Shown one piece after another: positions 25,898-34,960 of a DNA stretch of 64,000 nt. Position numbers and translations under genes: made by a program. The DNA comes from Sulfurimonas sp. SAG-AH-194-L11 (GTDB lineage: Bacteria > Campylobacterota > Campylobacteria > Campylobacterales > Sulfurimonadaceae). Each line of letters opens with the position of its first letter. Position 1 is the first letter of the stretch. The notes under the pieces are model-generated. The model was not told where the DNA came from, ran no database searches, and saw nothing but the letters and a program-made list of their open reading frames with translations. The DNA is taken from assembly GCF_029215995.1 (NCBI RefSeq), contig NZ_JAEMVB010000004.1, forward strand, positions 1 through 64,000. The letters are read 5' to 3'.

Positions 25898-28024
25898 GTG
25901 ATCAATATAAATAACATGTCAATTAGCAAAAAGATACATATTCCCTTGATTCTATCCATTGTGATAGGATTTATGGTTATATTAACTAACTATTACTTTT
26001 CTATTACAGAGATGAAAGCTAATGTTTACAAGCAAGAAGCAGAGTCTTTAAGTAGTACTTATTCCGAATTAATGAGTGGAAAAGAAAATATTGCTATAAC
26101 TAATGCTATAAATATTTCTAAAAACTACTCTGTAGTACGTGCCCTCAAAGAGAACAATAGACAAATAGCAATAGACGGTCTAAGTTCAATCTCACAAGAG
26201 TTTAAAAACTATACAAATTATAAAAATATAAAAATCCATATTCATGACGCTACTGTACATAGTTTTTTAAGAGCTTGGAAACCAGCAAAACATGGTGATG
26301 ATCTAAGTGGTTTTAGAAAAACTATAGTAAATGTAAAAGCTACAAGACAACCTATTGTAGCAGTTGAACTTGGTCGAGCAGGACTCGTTCTTCGTGGTGT
26401 AGCACCTATTGTAGAAGATAATGAGTACTTAGGTTCAGTAGAGTTTATGCAAGGTCTTAATTCAATTGTTAAAAATGCTCGCAAAGTTAATGGCTATGAA
26501 GTAGTCATAGTTATTGATAACAAATATCTCTCTACAGCATCAGCATTAAAAAATTCTCTTAACATTGGTAATTTTACTTTAGCAGTTAAAGAGAATGTTA
26601 TAAGTAAAGATTTTTATAATGACTTAAAAAACATAGATGTTTCACAAACTGATAATTTTCAAATTACAGATAAATATTTTGTGAAATCAGTAGCTATTAT
26701 AGATTTTTCTAAAAATATTGTTGGATATGCATTGATAGGAAATCAACTACAAGATGTTGATGCTGTCATCTCTCAGTCAGAAGATGCTTTAGTTCGACAA
26801 GTGTATGTTATGTTGATACTTGATATTTTTATTCTTGGTTTTTTAATGTTTATCATTAAAAGAAGTATATCAAATCCTATAGTTAATCTAGCAAATGTTG
26901 CGAATGAGTTGGCACAAGGTGATGCTGATATGAGTAAACGTTTACCAATTCAGTCTTGTGACGAACTAGGGCAGGCAAGTAAAAGTTTTAATACCTTCCT
27001 TGATAAAGTAGAGGTAATCGCTCTAAATGCTCAAGAAGAGGCTAACAAAGCAGAAGAGTTAACAAAGATTGCACATCAAGAAGTAGAAAAAAATAGACTT
27101 ACTCTTGCTTTATCCACAGAGATGATAGCAGGTGCAGTAAATAATGCTAGTAACCTTAGAGAGAGTATGAGTAACAATGTTGATAAAGTAAATGAAGTAA
27201 ATGAGCTTAATAGTAATACAAGTGAAATTATAGAAAATGTAACAGCCTCAACTGAGAACATGAGAGAGAGTATAGGATCAATCACTGAAATGGTTGGTGA
27301 ATCTAGACAGTCATCAAGCGATTTAAATACTAATGTTCAAGAGATTTATAGTGTAATAGCACTTATTAAAGATATTAGTGATCAAACAAACCTATTAGCT
27401 TTAAACGCAGCTATAGAAGCTGCTCGTGCTGGTGAGCATGGTCGTGGTTTCGCAGTTGTTGCGGATGAAGTTCGTAAACTTGCTGAACGTACACAAAAAG
27501 CGACAAGCGAAGTAGAAGCAAATATTAGTGTTTTAAAACAAAACTCTATGAATATGAGTGAGAATAGTGAAAAAATTGAAGAATTTTCTCTCTCCACACA
27601 AGCAACACTTGATGAATTTGTAAATGTACTTGGAACATTGATTAATAATGCACAACTCATTACTGTTGATAATGAAATTATTGGTAGAGACCTATTTTTA
27701 AATATGGCAAAATTAGACCATATGGTATATAAGAACCATAGTTATGCATCTATGCTGGGTGGAAAAGTTGACTCAGAGTTAAATGCCCATATGTCATGTA
27801 ATTTTACACAATGGTATGAGGGAGAAGGAAAAAAAGAGTTTGGTAAAAAGTCAGACTTCAATGCTATAGCACCAGCCCATAAAATAATTCACGATAATAT
27901 TGCCAAAACTATTAGTTTGATTAATAGTGGTGAAATAGATCAAATTATTGCACTTTTTAAAGATACTGAAATGGCTTCTTCAGATCTTTTTAGATATTTA
28001 GATAGTATAAATAAAGAGAATTAA
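25898..28024 (+). CDS. Methyl-accepting chemotaxis protein with C-terminal CZB domain
   Basis: A 708-aa chemoreceptor using a GTG start preceded by AGAAGG. TM1 lies at about residues 14-33. A periplasmic double-Cache-like sensor region (35-295) is followed by TM2 (about 298-320), HAMP, and the signalling hairpin [26 protein letters not shown]. The C-terminus is a chemoreceptor zinc-binding (CZB) domain with [25 protein letters not shown] and PAHKIIH. In this family the Zn-coupled Cys can respond to oxidants such as HOCl. It lies next to sorAB but with its own 94-base gap. Its ligand is unknown. Its end is embedded in a palindrome shared with the convergent small gene. Confidence 0.9.
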   Translation: MININNMSISKKIHIPLILSIVIGFMVILTNYYFSITEMKANVYKQEAESLSSTYSELMSGKENIAITNAINISKNYSVVRALKENNRQIAIDGLSSISQEFKNYTNYKNIKIHIHDATVHSFLRAWKPAKHGDDLSGFRKTIVNVKATRQPIVAVELGRAGLVLRGVAPIVEDNEYLGSVEFMQGLNSIVKNARKVNGYEVVIVIDNKYLSTASALKNSLNIGNFTLAVKENVISKDFYNDLKNIDVSQTDNFQITDKYFVKSVAIIDFSKNIVGYALIGNQLQDVDAVISQSEDALVRQVYVMLILDIFILGFLMFIIKRSISNPIVNLANVANELAQGDADMSKRLPIQSCDELGQASKSFNTFLDKVEVIALNAQEEANKAEELTKIAHQEVEKNRLTLALSTEMIAGAVNNASNLRESMSNNVDKVNEVNELNSNTSEIIENVTASTENMRESIGSITEMVGESRQSSSDLNTNVQEIYSVIALIKDISDQTNLLALNAAIEAARAGEHGRGFAVVADEVRKLAERTQKATSEVEANISVLKQNSMNMSENSEKIEEFSLSTQATLDEFVNVLGTLINNAQLITVDNEIIGRDLFLNMAKLDHMVYKNHSYASMLGGKVDSELNAHMSCNFTQWYEGEGKKEFGKKSDFNAIAPAHKIIHDNIAKTISLINSGEIDQIIALFKDTEMASSDLFRYLDSINKEN

Positions 28025-28036
28025 TTCTCTTTATTT
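28009..28036. terminator. 28-bp perfect palindrome, bidirectional terminator
   Basis: AAATAAAGAGAATT is followed with no spacer by its reverse complement AATTCTCTTTATTT, with T-rich sequence after it. It contains the stop codons of both the chemoreceptor and the convergent small gene, whose two proteins therefore end in the same residues, NKEN. A shared intrinsic terminator is the simplest reading. Confidence 0.7.
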
Positions 28037-28131
28037 TTCTTACTTTTTAATACAAAATAAAATATCCCTGCTATAACTAAAAAAATAGCTATTCTAAGAG
28101 TTAGTGTACCTATATCTGTCGTTTCATTCAT
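28021..28131 (-). CDS. Small single-helix membrane protein, 36 aa
   Basis: An unannotated-size open frame with a strong ribosome site (GAGGAA, 6 bases before ATG). The protein has a short acidic N-terminus (MNETTDIGT), one hydrophobic helix (about residues 10-27) and a lysine-rich C-terminus (KSKKNKEN), a typical small inner-membrane protein with its tail in the cytosol. It converges on the chemoreceptor gene, overlaps its end by a few bases and shares a terminator palindrome with it. The family is not recognised; an accessory subunit of a respiratory or transport complex is possible but unsupported. Confidence 0.55.
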   Translation of the reverse strand: MNETTDIGTLTLRIAIFLVIAGIFYFVLKSKKNKEN

Positions 28132-28218
28132 CGTAATTCCTCTATAATTTTAAATTTTAATATCATAACATAATTAATATTATTTCCAAAGATTTTTTTT
28201 ATATAACTTAAAGTATTC

Positions 28219-28224
28219 TATAAT
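28219..28224 (+). promoter_or_regulatory. -10 element for the second chemoreceptor gene
   Basis: A TATAAT 31 bases upstream of the ATG at 28256, within a very AT-rich stretch and followed by AATTAAGG as a ribosome site. No -35 is evident. The local AT-richness makes this call only moderate. Confidence 0.4.
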
Positions 28225-28255
28225 AATAATATATATTATTAATTAAGGTCCCAAT

Positions 28256-29893
28256 ATGTTTCAAACTATTAAAGCTAAGTTTATTATAAACTTAAGTATT
28301 TCTATATTATCACTTATAATTATTTTAATTGTTTCATACTTTTTAGCGGTAAGTAATATAAAAAAAATTATGGAAAATGATGTCTCTACAGTTGCTAAAA
28401 CATTAGAGAAAATGATTGAGTATATTTCATTAAATAATAAAGAGGCATATAAAGAAGAAGCCTTTAAAAATCTTATTCATAATATGAAAGTTGGTAAAAC
28501 AGGATATGTTTATATAATTTCTAGTGACGGTACATTACTTATACACCCTAACAAAGAGGGAAAAAATTTAAAAAATACTGATTATGGTGCATATATAACT
28601 ACTCATAAAAAGGGAGGAACATTTGAGTATATTTCTGTAACTACAGGACAGAAAAAATTTGCAGCTTTTGAGTATATAGCTGCATGGGATGCTTACATTG
28701 TTCCTGGTGTCAATAAAGCAGATTATTTTGATGATATTAATGAACATTTTATTCAGTACTTTTCTATTTTAATATTCATTTTTGCAGGAATACTTATTAT
28801 ATTGAATTATTTTACTGGAAAAACAGTACTTGATAATGCGATGATAATTCAGAAAGTTTCGCATGACTTAAGTAAAGGTGATGGAGACTTGACTCAAAGT
28901 ATCCCAGTCTTAAAAGCTAAAGATGAGTTTCGTGTTATTAGTGTAAATATAAATGCTTTTTTAGAAAAAATGCATAACTCGATAGTAAGTATAAAGAGTA
29001 GTAGTTATTATCAGTCTATTTTAGCAAATGAACTCACAAATTTGACACATCTACTACGAGATAAAACTATTGAGTCTGGCGATACAGCAAAAACAACTAT
29101 GGAAGATTTAAATATAATAAGAACACTCTTAGAAAAAAATGTGGCAGCTTCAAAAGAGATACTTGATATAAATGTAGATAGTTCAAGTGTGCTTGTTGAC
29201 ACAACTAGTACACTTGAAAATATAATTGGAACTATATCTTCTACACAAAAGAGTGCAGATAGTATAAGTGATGAATTTGGAAAGCTTATTGGTGATATTG
29301 AATCTTTACGTGAGATTACTACTGTGATTAGAGATATCTCAGAGCAGACAAATCTTTTAGCTTTAAATGCAGCGATAGAAGCAGCTCGTGCAGGTGAACA
29401 TGGACGAGGCTTTGCTGTTGTGGCAGAAGAGGTAAGAAAACTCTCTGAGCGTACCAATAAAGCTATTGGTGAGATAGATTCATCTATCTCTATTTTAATT
29501 CAGTCTGTAGGCGATGCAACACAGCAGATAAATAATAATAAAGATGTAGTAGAGACTCTTGTAGTATCTGGAGGAGAGATAAAAGAAAACTTTTCCACTA
29601 TGGGTACAAGTATAGAAAATAGTGTTGTTATAGCAGAAGAGTCTCAAAGGAGTATGGCACTCATGCAGTCACAAATAATATCTATAGTAGAAAAGATTCA
29701 GTTTATGGCAGCTCTATCATTTGAAAATGGAGAATTTGCCAATGATGTTGATGATATTGCAGAAGAGATTAAAACTGTAGATTTGGAGATAGATAAACAA
29801 CTATCATTCTTTAAAACAAGAGCATATGATACCAGTAGAATATATACTAAAAATGTAAAAACAGTTGAGATAGATGAGGATATTTTTTTTTAA
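28256..29893 (+). CDS. Methyl-accepting chemotaxis protein with single-Cache sensor
   Basis: A 545-aa chemoreceptor. TM1 is at about residues 9-32, the periplasmic sensor (33-165) carries [24 protein letters not shown], typical of sCache_2 domains, and TM2 is at about 168-188. HAMP and a long cytoplasmic coiled coil follow, with [26 protein letters not shown] at the signalling tip. No CZB or CheB/R-tether pentapeptide is visible at the C-terminus. The tip region is almost the same as in the neighbouring receptor, so both probably work with the same CheA/CheW array. sCache_2 receptors often sense small organic acids, but the ligand cannot be read. Confidence 0.92.
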   Translation: MFQTIKAKFIINLSISILSLIIILIVSYFLAVSNIKKIMENDVSTVAKTLEKMIEYISLNNKEAYKEEAFKNLIHNMKVGKTGYVYIISSDGTLLIHPNKEGKNLKNTDYGAYITTHKKGGTFEYISVTTGQKKFAAFEYIAAWDAYIVPGVNKADYFDDINEHFIQYFSILIFIFAGILIILNYFTGKTVLDNAMIIQKVSHDLSKGDGDLTQSIPVLKAKDEFRVISVNINAFLEKMHNSIVSIKSSSYYQSILANELTNLTHLLRDKTIESGDTAKTTMEDLNIIRTLLEKNVAASKEILDINVDSSSVLVDTTSTLENIIGTISSTQKSADSISDEFGKLIGDIESLREITTVIRDISEQTNLLALNAAIEAARAGEHGRGFAVVAEEVRKLSERTNKAIGEIDSSISILIQSVGDATQQINNNKDVVETLVVSGGEIKENFSTMGTSIENSVVIAEESQRSMALMQSQIISIVEKIQFMAALSFENGEFANDVDDIAEEIKTVDLEIDKQLSFFKTRAYDTSRIYTKNVKTVEIDEDIFF

Positions 29894-29910
29894 GAGAGTA
29901 TAATAAATGA

Positions 29911-29985
29911 TGGATGGGGTGGAGGGACTCGAACCCCCGAATACCAGTACCAAAAACTAGTGCCTTACCACTTGGCGACACCCCA
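29911..29985 (-). tRNA. tRNA-Gln (TTG anticodon)
   Basis: Read on the minus strand, a cloverleaf folds with a 7-bp acceptor stem TGGGGTG/CACCCCA, a TTTTGGT anticodon loop (anticodon TTG), a GGTTCGAGTCC T-arm and an encoded CCA end. Length is 75 bases including CCA. Confidence 0.95.
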
Positions 29986-30008
29986 TCATATATGTAATAA
30001 TTAAATTG

Positions 30009-30085
<77 letters not shown>

Positions 30086-30204
30086 ACATTTAATTGTATC
30101 TTTCTAAGTTGTATAACTTATTAGATGGCGAAATTATAACAGTAAAAAGTTAGAAAAAGCTTAAAAAGTAGGGCACTACTTACTTTTTAGCTAAATTCTT
30201 TTTT

Positions 30205-30540
30205 TTAGTCGATTTTAATGCCTGATGCAACTATATACATAGGAGAATTACGTATGTTTAGCATAGCATTACAGCTTCCTACAGCAAAACCATAGAGGCC
30301 ATTTTCCTCTATAAGTGTTATCCCACTGAACGTATCAAGGTAAGCTAGTGTATCCTGATTGAGTATTTTAGAAGATTCGATACCGGTAAAGGTTATTTTA
30401 ACCACATATATATCTTTTTCATCTTCATCTTGTTCTGTCAAAGTGATAACTTTTGAATTCTCAGTTATATTTATAACAGAACGAATCTGTGTACCTTTAA
30501 AGTTATTGTATCTTTTTAATAGTGTATCTAGTTCTTTCAT
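30205..30540 (-). CDS. Hypothetical protein at the end of the tig operon
   Basis: A 111-aa protein of unrecognised family. It has no signal peptide or membrane segment; a charged loop DEDEKD sits around residue 38-43 and the remainder alternates in a beta-like pattern (IYVVKITFTGIES, GITLIEENGLYGFAVG). It follows the truncated globin gene by 21 bases on the same strand, so it is probably co-transcribed with globin, LRR and trigger factor genes. Function unknown. Confidence 0.65.
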   Translation of the reverse strand: MKELDTLLKRYNNFKGTQIRSVINITENSKVITLTEQDEDEKDIYVVKITFTGIESSKILNQDTLAYLDTFSGITLIEENGLYGFAVGSCNAMLNIRNSPMYIVASGIKID

Positions 30541-30561
30541 TATTTTCCTTTTAATTATGTG

Positions 30562-30960
30562 TTAATCGTCATCGTCATCGTCATTGAGACCAAGGTTCTC
30601 GATAAATTGCTCAGCTATAATGTCAGCTTTTTTATAAAATTTATCAGCGATACTTGGTATAAAATACTTTTGAGTTGTCTCTTTAAATAGTTTTAACCAC
30701 TGCTCAAATGTTTCTTTATATATAGGTCCAAGAAATGCATGAGGAGGAAAAGGATCGCCTTTATACCCAGGTTTACCAATCATCATTAGAAGCCAAAAGT
30801 CATCAAGTGTATGAAGGTGTTCATGCCATTTACCATTATCCAAGTCACTACCTAGCGAATTAATAAAGTAAGGTCCCAGTACATCATCTTTAAGTACAAG
30901 GGCATAAAACTCATGAACTAAGTGGTGTACACTATCTCGAGTAACTGTATCATATAGCAT
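30562..30960 (-). CDS. Group III-type truncated haemoglobin
   Basis: A 132-aa globin. FYALVLKDDVLGPYF, HLHTLDDFWLLMMIG, and PPHAFLGPIYKETFEQWLKLFKETT match the group III truncated globins (the C. jejuni Ctb type), where a proximal His lies in the last quoted segment's region. Such proteins bind O2 or NO; in Campylobacter they are tied to microaerobic or nitrosative conditions. The C-terminus ends in six aspartates from a short hexanucleotide repeat. It sits 23 bases after the LRR gene in the tig operon. Confidence 0.85.
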   Translation of the reverse strand: MLYDTVTRDSVHHLVHEFYALVLKDDVLGPYFINSLGSDLDNGKWHEHLHTLDDFWLLMMIGKPGYKGDPFPPHAFLGPIYKETFEQWLKLFKETTQKYFIPSIADKFYKKADIIAEQFIENLGLNDDDDDD

Positions 30961-30983
30961 TGTATATCCTAATTTTAATTTAT

Positions 30984-31694
30984 TTAAAGTGACACATCAC
31001 ACTTATTATTGATTAAGTCATTTAACCAATGCATGTGCTTTTGTGTAAATTCTATTTTATTATAAAGGCAGTCAAAGACACGAAGTTTTTTAAGCTGTAT
31101 AATCTCATCTTCGAGTTGTGTTAATCTATTCTTCCAAATTGTCAGCACTTCTAAGTTCTTAAGCTGACCTATTTCACTTGGAAGAGATGTGATTTGGTTT
31201 TTACCTAGTTCCAATACCTTTAGATTCTTTAAATCACCTATCTCTTTGGGTATATGAGTTAGTAAGTTTTCTTGAACTAAAAGAAGTTTTAGTTTAGTTA
31301 GTTTTCCTAGCTCTTTAGGTAATACTTTTAGGGCATTACCTGAAACATAGAGTTCTTCTAAGTGTATGAGTTGACCTATCTCTACTGGTAGCTGTGTAAG
31401 CTGATTGTCTAAGAGGTAAAGTTTTTTTAATTTAGTTAGTTTTCCTAGCTCTTTTGGTAAATCATGTAGTTGAGAACCTAATAGGTTTAATTCTACTAGA
31501 TTTTCTAACTTCTCTTTATCTCTAGGTAAACCACGTAAGTAACCACCATTTAAGTAAGAATCATGTTCAATCCATTCAAGCTCAGAGATTTTATTTTTAT
31601 CAGCCCAAGTAAAAATTGCATGAGACCAATCATCCTCTTTTTTACTTGTTAAAGCCAAGCATAATTCCAAATAGTTTATCTTCAGTAAGTCCAA
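30984..31694 (-). CDS. Leucine-rich repeat protein overlapping tig
   Basis: A 236-aa cytosolic LRR protein. About seven 23-residue repeats run from residue 65 to 215, for example LTKLKKLYLLDNQLTQLPVE and LKNLKVLELGKNQITSLPSE, the LxxLxxLxLxxNxLxxLPxE pattern of bacterial typical-type LRRs. No signal peptide or export motif is visible. The only ATG start lies inside the 3' end of tig, giving a 53-base overlap in another frame, which suggests tight coupling. It probably binds a protein partner; none can be named. Confidence 0.82.
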   Translation of the reverse strand: MDLLKINYLELCLALTSKKEDDWSHAIFTWADKNKISELEWIEHDSYLNGGYLRGLPRDKEKLENLVELNLLGSQLHDLPKELGKLTKLKKLYLLDNQLTQLPVEIGQLIHLEELYVSGNALKVLPKELGKLTKLKLLLVQENLLTHIPKEIGDLKNLKVLELGKNQITSLPSEIGQLKNLEVLTIWKNRLTQLEDEIIQLKKLRVFDCLYNKIEFTQKHMHWLNDLINNKCDVSL

Positions 31695-32898
31695 GTTTTG
31701 CAGAGTTCATCAGATTGTTTTCTTCATAGTACTTTAAAAGTTCTTGAGCATCTTGGCCACCCATCATAGCTTGATAACCAATTGCTGCATGAACTTCTTG
31801 ATCTTGTACTATTACACCTTCTCTCTTAGCCAAAGCTTCAACTATAAGTGCAGTTTTTATACTATCTCTTGCTTCTTCGCGAACTGACTCACGAAGTTCC
31901 ATAAACTTACCCTTATCTTCCATAAATTCTTTATGTTGCTCTTGAGAGTAAGCTCTAGTTTTTTCACGTACTTTAGCATCAATCTCTTGTTCGACTATAT
32001 TATTTGGAAGTGTAAAGTCGAACTTAGCAAGAAGTGCTTTGATAATTTTTGGTTTAAGTTCACTCATATATATTTGTGAAAGTTCTTCTGATGTTATTTG
32101 GTCTGCCAGCTTTTCCTTGAGAGTCTCTATTGTGGCCTTTTCATCACTAAGGATTTTTTTAGCAAAAGCATCATCTGGTGTCTCAGGTATCTGTTCTTGA
32201 ATCTCATGTAAAGTTACAACAAACTTACTCTCTTTACCAGCTAAGTCATCAGCCTGGTAATCATCAGGAAAAATCAGAATTACATCTTTAGTCTCACCAT
32301 ATTCCATACCAATTAATTGTTCTTCAAATCCAGGAATAAAAGAATCAGAACCAATTTTAAGGTTGAATTTTTCAGCACTTCCACCTTCGAAAGGTTTACC
32401 ATCTATAAAGCCTTCAAAGTCGATTACTGTAACATCACCATTTTCAACTGCTTTTGGAGTTGGAATAGTTTTAAATGGAGCCTGCTTAGTAGCAAATTCT
32501 ATTAATTTTTTTTCTATATCTTCTGGAGATGCTACTGGTTTTGTAAACTCAGGCACAATATCTTTATAATCTATATCTGCATTAATTTCAGGACTAGTAG
32601 AGAGTTCTACTTCAAAATAAACTGTATCTTCTCTCTGCTCATACTTTTTAAGACCTGGTTGACCTAGGATGCTATCAACTGGAATATTTGCTTCTTTGAT
32701 ACCTGCTGCTATAAAATCTTTAAAAACTTCTCCTGCTGCATCTTGCTCAATTGTATCATCAGAAGGTGTTTCATCTGTTTTCTTCTCTTTAGCTATTTTT
32801 GCTTTAAGTTTTTCAACTTTTTCTTTTATAAGAGAATTCTCAACTGTACCACTTAAAATAAAGTTTATATCATCTGTTTTTTCTACTGTTACTTTCAC
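31642..32898 (-). CDS. tig: Trigger factor (ribosome-associated chaperone), GTG start
   Basis: A 418-aa trigger factor: N-terminal ribosome-binding region, a central FKBP-type PPIase domain with VTVIDFEGFIDGKPFEGGSAEKFNLKIGSDSFIPGFEEQLIGM (about 150-195), and a long C-terminal helical chaperone part. It starts at GTG, 5 bases after AAGGAC. The ribosome-binding loop GFRxGKxP is not obvious in the N-terminal domain, where residues 25-60 look divergent and lysine-rich. The LRR gene begins within its last codons. Confidence 0.93.
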   Translation of the reverse strand: MKVTVEKTDDINFILSGTVENSLIKEKVEKLKAKIAKEKKTDETPSDDTIEQDAAGEVFKDFIAAGIKEANIPVDSILGQPGLKKYEQREDTVYFEVELSTSPEINADIDYKDIVPEFTKPVASPEDIEKKLIEFATKQAPFKTIPTPKAVENGDVTVIDFEGFIDGKPFEGGSAEKFNLKIGSDSFIPGFEEQLIGMEYGETKDVILIFPDDYQADDLAGKESKFVVTLHEIQEQIPETPDDAFAKKILSDEKATIETLKEKLADQITSEELSQIYMSELKPKIIKALLAKFDFTLPNNIVEQEIDAKVREKTRAYSQEQHKEFMEDKGKFMELRESVREEARDSIKTALIVEALAKREGVIVQDQEVHAAIGYQAMMGGQDAQELLKYYEENNLMNSAKLGLTEDKLFGIMLGFNK

Positions 32899-33057
32899 TA
32901 GAGTCCTTTTTAGTTTTAATTATGCAATTTTAACATTATTGTCTAAAAATAACTTTTTAATTGAGATAAGTTTGATTATATTGATTTTTTGTAAGTTTTT
33001 ATAAAGGGTATAAATAAAGGAGAGGGTATTTAAGTGATAAATAAAGGATGGAATATA

Positions 33058-33075
33058 CTCACCCAAAAGGGTGAG
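33058..33075. terminator. Hairpin terminator after the for-type operon
   Basis: CTCACCC and GGGTGAG pair around a four-base loop, 16 bases beyond the stop of the small ferredoxin gene (minus strand). The stem is GC-rich for this genome. The following T-run is weak. Confidence 0.6.
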
Positions 33076-33090
33076 AAATATTGAAAGTGA

Positions 33091-33315
33091 CTATGCTTCG
33101 TGACCAGCCATTTCCATTGTAATACAATTACGGTCTAACATATCTGTACAAACGTATACACATAGTGCACACCCTTTACATCTATCTTCGTCTACCCAAG
33201 ATGTGTTACCATCTTTGTTAAACATAAGCGTATTTGCTTCTGGACAATATAGAGTACAAGTGTTACACTTATACTCAGCACACATATCTGAATTAACTTT
33301 TGCTACATAATACAT
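33091..33315 (-). CDS. forE: Ferredoxin-type E subunit of a five-subunit 2-oxoacid oxidoreductase (ForE-like)
   Basis: A 74-aa protein with two iron-sulfur cysteine sets: C12-x4-C17-x2-C20-x3-C24-P and C46-x2-C49-x2-C52-x3-C56, plus C64. It should carry two [4Fe-4S] clusters and pass electrons between ferredoxin and the TPP enzyme core. It ends a D-A-B-G-E operon, an order I recall for Hydrogenobacter forDABGE. The encoded protein is identical to that at 43660-43884 although the DNA differs at 24 synonymous positions. It may thus serve both enzymes. Confidence 0.88.
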   Translation of the reverse strand: MYYVAKVNSDMCAEYKCNTCTLYCPEANTLMFNKDGNTSWVDEDRCKGCALCVYVCTDMLDRNCITMEMAGHEA

Positions 33316-33327
33316 TTTTATTTTTCC

Positions 33328-34038
33328 TTATACGTCAAATCTAACGATTAACTCAGAACCGCTGATGTCTACAGAATCTGCCATTTTGAATGTTTGATTA
33401 ATAACATCCATATTAGCAGTAAGTAGTTGCTCTTTTTTCTTAAACTTTTTCTCTATTGCAGAGTCAAGTGTAGCAGTACCACCAGATGCAACAAATGAGT
33501 TTCCAAGGAATCTCTCTCTAACTGCAGCTTCAATATGCTTTGTAGTTACAAGTTTAGTAAGACCAAGAAGCATACCCATCATTGCCATATTAGTTGCAAG
33601 TTCAGTACCAGCAATTTTTTTAGCTAGTTTAGTTGCATCAAACTGAACAACAGTAGTATTTAAGTCATTAAGTACTTTTTCATCTTCTTCAGTAAGAACA
33701 TCATAGTCAGTATTAATGATAATTAAAGAATTTGGCTTTAGACCTGTGTAAAATGGCATAGTGTATGACTTACCATGTGTTACAACTTGTGAGTGGTAAA
33801 TCAGAATAATATCTGGATAAACAACTTCACCAACTTCATAAATAGGGTCCGAAGAAGCTCTAACATAAGCTTCAACAGGTGCCATTCTCTTTTCAGAACC
33901 AAAAAATGGTACTAGAGATGCATATTTACCTGCATTATCCATTGTTGCTCCAAGGATGTGAGCAGTTGTAACAACACCCTGACCACCTAGACCAGAGATT
34001 CTAATATTATATCTTTCTCTTTTTTTATTTTCAGCCAT
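33328..34038 (-). CDS. forG: 2-oxoacid:ferredoxin oxidoreductase gamma subunit (For-type operon)
   Basis: A 236-aa gamma domain of the PFOR superfamily. The N-terminus ISGLGGQGVVTTAHILG, FGSEKRMAPVEAYVRAS and the C-terminal GTELATNMAMMGMLLG are family signatures for the subunit that contacts the CoA-binding region. It ends in a short unique tail. It follows the beta subunit by one base and precedes forE by 12. It pairs with the gamma subunit of the second operon at 46678, with which it shares many motifs. Confidence 0.9.
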   Translation of the reverse strand: MAENKKRERYNIRISGLGGQGVVTTAHILGATMDNAGKYASLVPFFGSEKRMAPVEAYVRASSDPIYEVGEVVYPDIILIYHSQVVTHGKSYTMPFYTGLKPNSLIIINTDYDVLTEEDEKVLNDLNTTVVQFDATKLAKKIAGTELATNMAMMGMLLGLTKLVTTKHIEAAVRERFLGNSFVASGGTATLDSAIEKKFKKKEQLLTANMDVINQTFKMADSVDISGSELIVRFDV

Positions 34039-34039
34039 A

Positions 34040-34948
34040 TTAGTTTACCGCCTCTGCTTTACTTGCTTTTCTTGCTTTTCTTGCCGCTTTTTCTTCGCCT
34101 TCAACACGCTCGATTACTATTTTAGCTTCGTCAGTCATATACTCATCAAACTTGAATCTACCTCTACCTAATTCGATTGCATCAGCAAAAACGTCTTCTG
34201 TAGGAATAGAATACTCAATGTTACAAGAAGTGTAAGCATGAATAAAAGTTGGACCAACTTCACGTGCAACGAAGATTGCTCTTCTAATAACTTTTGCAGC
34301 TTGTTTGATGTTAGTTGGTGACATTCTTACAATATAAACACAACCAGCAGCTTTAGCTAACTCAGTCGCAGGCATTTTCTCGAAGTCTTTACCCATTGGA
34401 GCCATCTTAAGAACAGCACCCTTTGGAGACATACCAGATGATTGACCACCAGTGTTTCCATATACTTCATTGTCAAGCATGATTGTAGTAAATCTTTCAC
34501 CACGAATCCATGAGTGCATAGTCATTGAGAAACCGATATCCATAGTACCACCGTCACCGGCAATAGTAATAACATCTTTTTGCTTGTCAGGGAAACGTAA
34601 TCTAAATGCACGAGTAAGACCAGAAGCCATTGCATTTTGATCACCATAGTTACCATAGATAAATGGAACAGCAGCTTGAGAAATCGCAAGACGACCACAA
34701 CCAGCAGTACCTAATGTTACAGTCTCTTCCGGACATGGAAGTGAAGCAAAAATTAGTCTGATGTAGTAAGCCATCCAACAACCAGAACACATAGGGTGTT
34801 CTTCCATTAACTCTTTGAATTGACCCATGTTACCTGGACCAGCTTCTTCTTGTGTTTTTCCGAATGGACCGAAGTCAACTAACTCAACATAATCTTTTGG
34901 CAGGTATCTCTTAAATCTCTCTGCAGGAGTTACATATTTTAAACTCAT
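34040..34948 (-). CDS. forB: 2-oxoacid:ferredoxin oxidoreductase beta subunit, TPP-binding (For-type operon)
   Basis: A 302-aa TPP-binding subunit. HPMCSGCWMAYYIR (cluster or substrate-side cysteines), AGDGGTMDIGFSM (the GDG...N-type TPP/Mg motif, continuing to LDNEVYGNTGGQSSG) and TSCNIEYSIP are the beta-chain motifs. With alpha, gamma, D and E it should catalyse reversible oxidative decarboxylation of a 2-oxoacid, here presumably in the CO2-fixing direction. A lysine/alanine-rich tail (about 275-302) is unlike the second operon's beta chain. Substrate (2-oxoglutarate vs pyruvate) is inferred only from operon order. Confidence 0.9.
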   Translation of the reverse strand: MSLKYVTPAERFKRYLPKDYVELVDFGPFGKTQEEAGPGNMGQFKELMEEHPMCSGCWMAYYIRLIFASLPCPEETVTLGTAGCGRLAISQAAVPFIYGNYGDQNAMASGLTRAFRLRFPDKQKDVITIAGDGGTMDIGFSMTMHSWIRGERFTTIMLDNEVYGNTGGQSSGMSPKGAVLKMAPMGKDFEKMPATELAKAAGCVYIVRMSPTNIKQAAKVIRRAIFVAREVGPTFIHAYTSCNIEYSIPTEDVFADAIELGRGRFKFDEYMTDEAKIVIERVEGEEKAARKARKASKAEAVN

Positions 34949-34960
34949 AATATTTCCTTC

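Noticed and set aside
29011-29457. 148-aa open frame antisense to the second chemoreceptor
   Set aside because: It lies in the complement of the conserved signalling region; the serine/phenylalanine-rich protein reflects the sense codons, and it has no ribosome site. The similar antisense frame at 27382-27660 in the other receptor has the same origin.
27361-29460. Long DNA repeat between the two chemoreceptor genes
   Set aside because: The similarity is limited to the conserved tip of the signalling domain and is explained by protein family conservation, not by a mobile repeat.
32317-33004. Plus-strand frames opposite tig
   Set aside because: They are complements of the trigger factor codons and show no domain or ribosome site.
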